6,188 nucleotides of DNA from Methylococcaceae bacterium UBA659. GTDB lineage: Bacteria > Pseudomonadota > Gammaproteobacteria > Methylococcales > Methylomonadaceae. The stretch is from contig DBNZ01000225.1 in assembly GCA_002299495.1 (NCBI GenBank), positions 1-6,188 on the forward strand, given 5' to 3'. Below, piece by piece: positions 4,683 to 6,188 of this stretch (positions within the stretch are counted from its first letter, which is position 1; every line of letters starts with the position of its first letter). The notes under the pieces were generated by a model that was not told the DNA's origin, ran no database searches, and saw only the letters and a list, made by a program, of their open reading frames with translations. Made by a program: the position numbers and the translations under genes.

Positions 4683-6188
4683 TTAAAGCTCAACCCGGCT
4701 GCCAATTTCCATCACTTGATCCACCGGGATGCTGAAGTATTCAATGGCGCTAGCTGCATTGTGCACCAAAAATAAAAACAGGGGGCGCCGCCATTTGGGC
4801 ATGGGGCTGTTGTGTTTGAAGGCGATGTTTTGGTTGCCAACAAAAAACGACACATTTTTGGGGTCTATCCCTAAACCTTCTTCGATAGATAGGCTCAAGG
4901 CGCGGCGCACGTCTTGCGATTGGTCAAAGCCATAATAAAGCTTCACCCGGTAAAAATTGCGGTTCTGCCCGAAGGTGCGGATTTTTACTCGCCTAGCCTC
5001 TTCAACATAGGGCTCGTCCGTGGTGACAATGGTCAACACCACGATTTGTTCATGCAGCACATGGTTGTGATTTAAATTGTGCAACAAAACCGGCGGCACA
5101 CCTTGTAAGGTACGGGTCAAATAAATGGCCGAGCCTTTGACGGTAGCGAGGTCGTGGTCTTTCAACTGGTCTTCCAGTTCTTCAAACAGCACTTTTTGTC
5201 CAACCATGTAGTGGGTTAGCAAGGCTCGACCTTTGACCCAAGTGGTCATCATCAGAAAAATCAATGCGCCCACCAACAGCGGCAACCAGCCGCCGGACAT
5301 AATTTTCAAACAGTTGGCTGAGAAAAAAAGCAGGTCTATGGCCAAAAAGATGGCTAAAAATAAAAAGCTGGCGGCGGGATGCCATTGCCAAAGTTTCTGA
5401 ATGACTAAAAAAGCCAAAAAGGTTGTGATCAACATGGTGCCGGTCACTGCAATCCCGTAAGCGCCGGCCAAAGCGGATGAGGACTGGAAACTGATCACGA
5501 GTATAAACACGGCGGCCATAAATAACCAGTTGACGGTAGGTATGTAGACTTGCCCGGCTTCTTTGCCGGGGGTATGGATGAGCTTCATACGAGGGCAATA
5601 ACCCAATTGTATGGCCTGCCGGGTGATGGAAAAAGCCCCCGAAATAACGGACTGCGAGGCGATCACGGTCGCTGATGTCGCCAAAATGACTAGAGGGTAA
5701 GCGGCCCAAGTTGGCGCCATTAGGTAAAACGGGTTTTGCACGGCTTCTGGATGCTGTAGCAATAAAGCGCCTTGTCCGAAGTAATTGCACAACAAAGCCG
5801 GGAATACGGCGCCAAACCAAGCGATACGGATGGGTTTCAAGCCAAATTGCCCCATGTCGGCATACAAGGCTTCTGCGCCCGTGATCGCTAGGACGACCGC
5901 CCCTAGCACCAGAAAGCTGCGCCAACCTAATTCGCATAGCAACTGCACCGCGTAGCTTGGGTTTAATGCCATCAACACGGACGGTTCGTCGCTGATGTTG
6001 ATCACACCTAAAATGGCCAGGGTTGCGAACCAAACGCACATGATGGGCGAAAATAATTTTCCGACGCCTCCTGTGCCTTTCGATTGCACCAGAAATAAAG
6101 CCAGTAACACGGCTACGGTGATGGGAATAACCCAGAATTGGTGGTGGGGTGCGATGATTTTCAGGCCTTCCACCGCGCTAAGCACCGA
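4683..6188 (-). CDS. kup: Low-affinity K+ uptake permease, 5'-truncated
   Basis: A KUP/HAK/KT-family permease that imports potassium with protons across the inner membrane. The frame is open to the right edge (window begins with Ser-Val-Leu-Ser-Ala-Val-Glu-Gly); the GTG at 6185-6183 is internal, not the true start. About 501 codons remain; comparison with the ~620-residue family suggests that roughly 110-120 N-terminal residues, with the first membrane segments, lie outside. Visible signatures: SVLSAVEGL at the edge, TGAEALYADMGQFG near 5885-5843 with conserved acidic residues, several long hydrophobic segments through about 5230, and then a hydrophilic C-terminal cytoplasmic domain containing GSAIYLTRTLQGVPPVLLHN and ending IPVDQVMEIGSRVEL. 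The stop TAA is at 4685-4683. It converges on the DedA gene with 26 bp between stop codons, and no clear shared terminator hairpin is visible. Start and promoter are not in view. Confidence 0.96.
   Translation of the reverse strand, partial: SVLSAVEGLKIIAPHHQFWVIPITVAVLLALFLVQSKGTGGVGKLFSPIMCVWFATLAILGVINISDEPSVLMALNPSYAVQLLCELGWRSFLVLGAVVLAITGAEALYADMGQFGLKPIRIAWFGAVFPALLCNYFGQGALLLQHPEAVQNPFYLMAPTWAAYPLVILATSATVIASQSVISGAFSITRQAIQLGYCPRMKLIHTPGKEAGQVYIPTVNWLFMAAVFILVISFQSSSALAGAYGIAVTGTMLITTFLAFLVIQKLWQWHPAASFLFLAIFLAIDLLFFSANCLKIMSGGWLPLLVGALIFLMMTTWVKGRALLTHYMVGQKVLFEELEDQLKDHDLATVKGSAIYLTRTLQGVPPVLLHNLNHNHVLHEQIVVLTIVTTDEPYVEEARRVKIRTFGQNRNFYRVKLYYGFDQSQDVRRALSLSIEEGLGIDPKNVSFFVGNQNIAFKHNSPMPKWRRPLFLFLVHNAASAIEYFSIPVDQVMEIGSRVEL

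Noticed and set aside
5182..6039. 285-codon open frame on the minus strand inside kup
   Set aside because: It overlaps kup in another frame; its Arg/His-rich sequence with no domain is typical of a frame-shifted shadow of a real gene.

Overview
This window looks like a chromosomal segment from a gammaproteobacterium. The alaS-then-lysC order is typical of that class. The protein style and the GTAGGTTGGGGT-type structured repeats suggest a Methylococcales-like methanotroph or a relative, but that assignment is impression-level and could not be tested here.

Layout. Positions 1-1890 hold the 3' three-quarters of alaS (alanyl-tRNA synthetase), cut by the left edge. Positions 1891-2757 form an AT-richer accessory island between alaS and lysC. 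It contains two copies of a structured repeat (about 1979-2036 and 2605-2683), and the 32-nt right halves of the copies match at 28 positions. Between them lie a nine-codon relic resembling the start of an Uma2/DUF820-family gene, a further hairpin repeat that coincides with the relic's stop, an AT-rich palindrome, and a compact overlapping toxin-antitoxin pair of HicB-like antitoxin and HicA-like toxin (2177-2552). A short REP-like hairpin (2719-2740) sits just before lysC. Positions 2758-3975 are a complete lysC (aspartate kinase), followed after 42 bp by a complete DedA-family membrane protein gene (4018-4656). A truncated kup (K+ uptake permease) converges on it from the minus strand (6188-4683), with only 26 bp between the two stop codons.

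How the genes relate. alaS, lysC, the DedA gene and kup are ordinary core or housekeeping functions: tRNA charging, the first step of the aspartate amino-acid pathway, membrane homeostasis, and potassium import. lysC and the DedA gene may be co-transcribed. The island is best read as an insertion-prone spacer where repeats and a small toxin-antitoxin module accumulated. No tRNA, rRNA, CRISPR array, transposase or convincing Rho-independent terminator was seen. I find no clear evidence of a wholly new system. The most unusual parts are the repeat-bracketed hicBA island with its gene relic, and a possible internal translation start in lysC.
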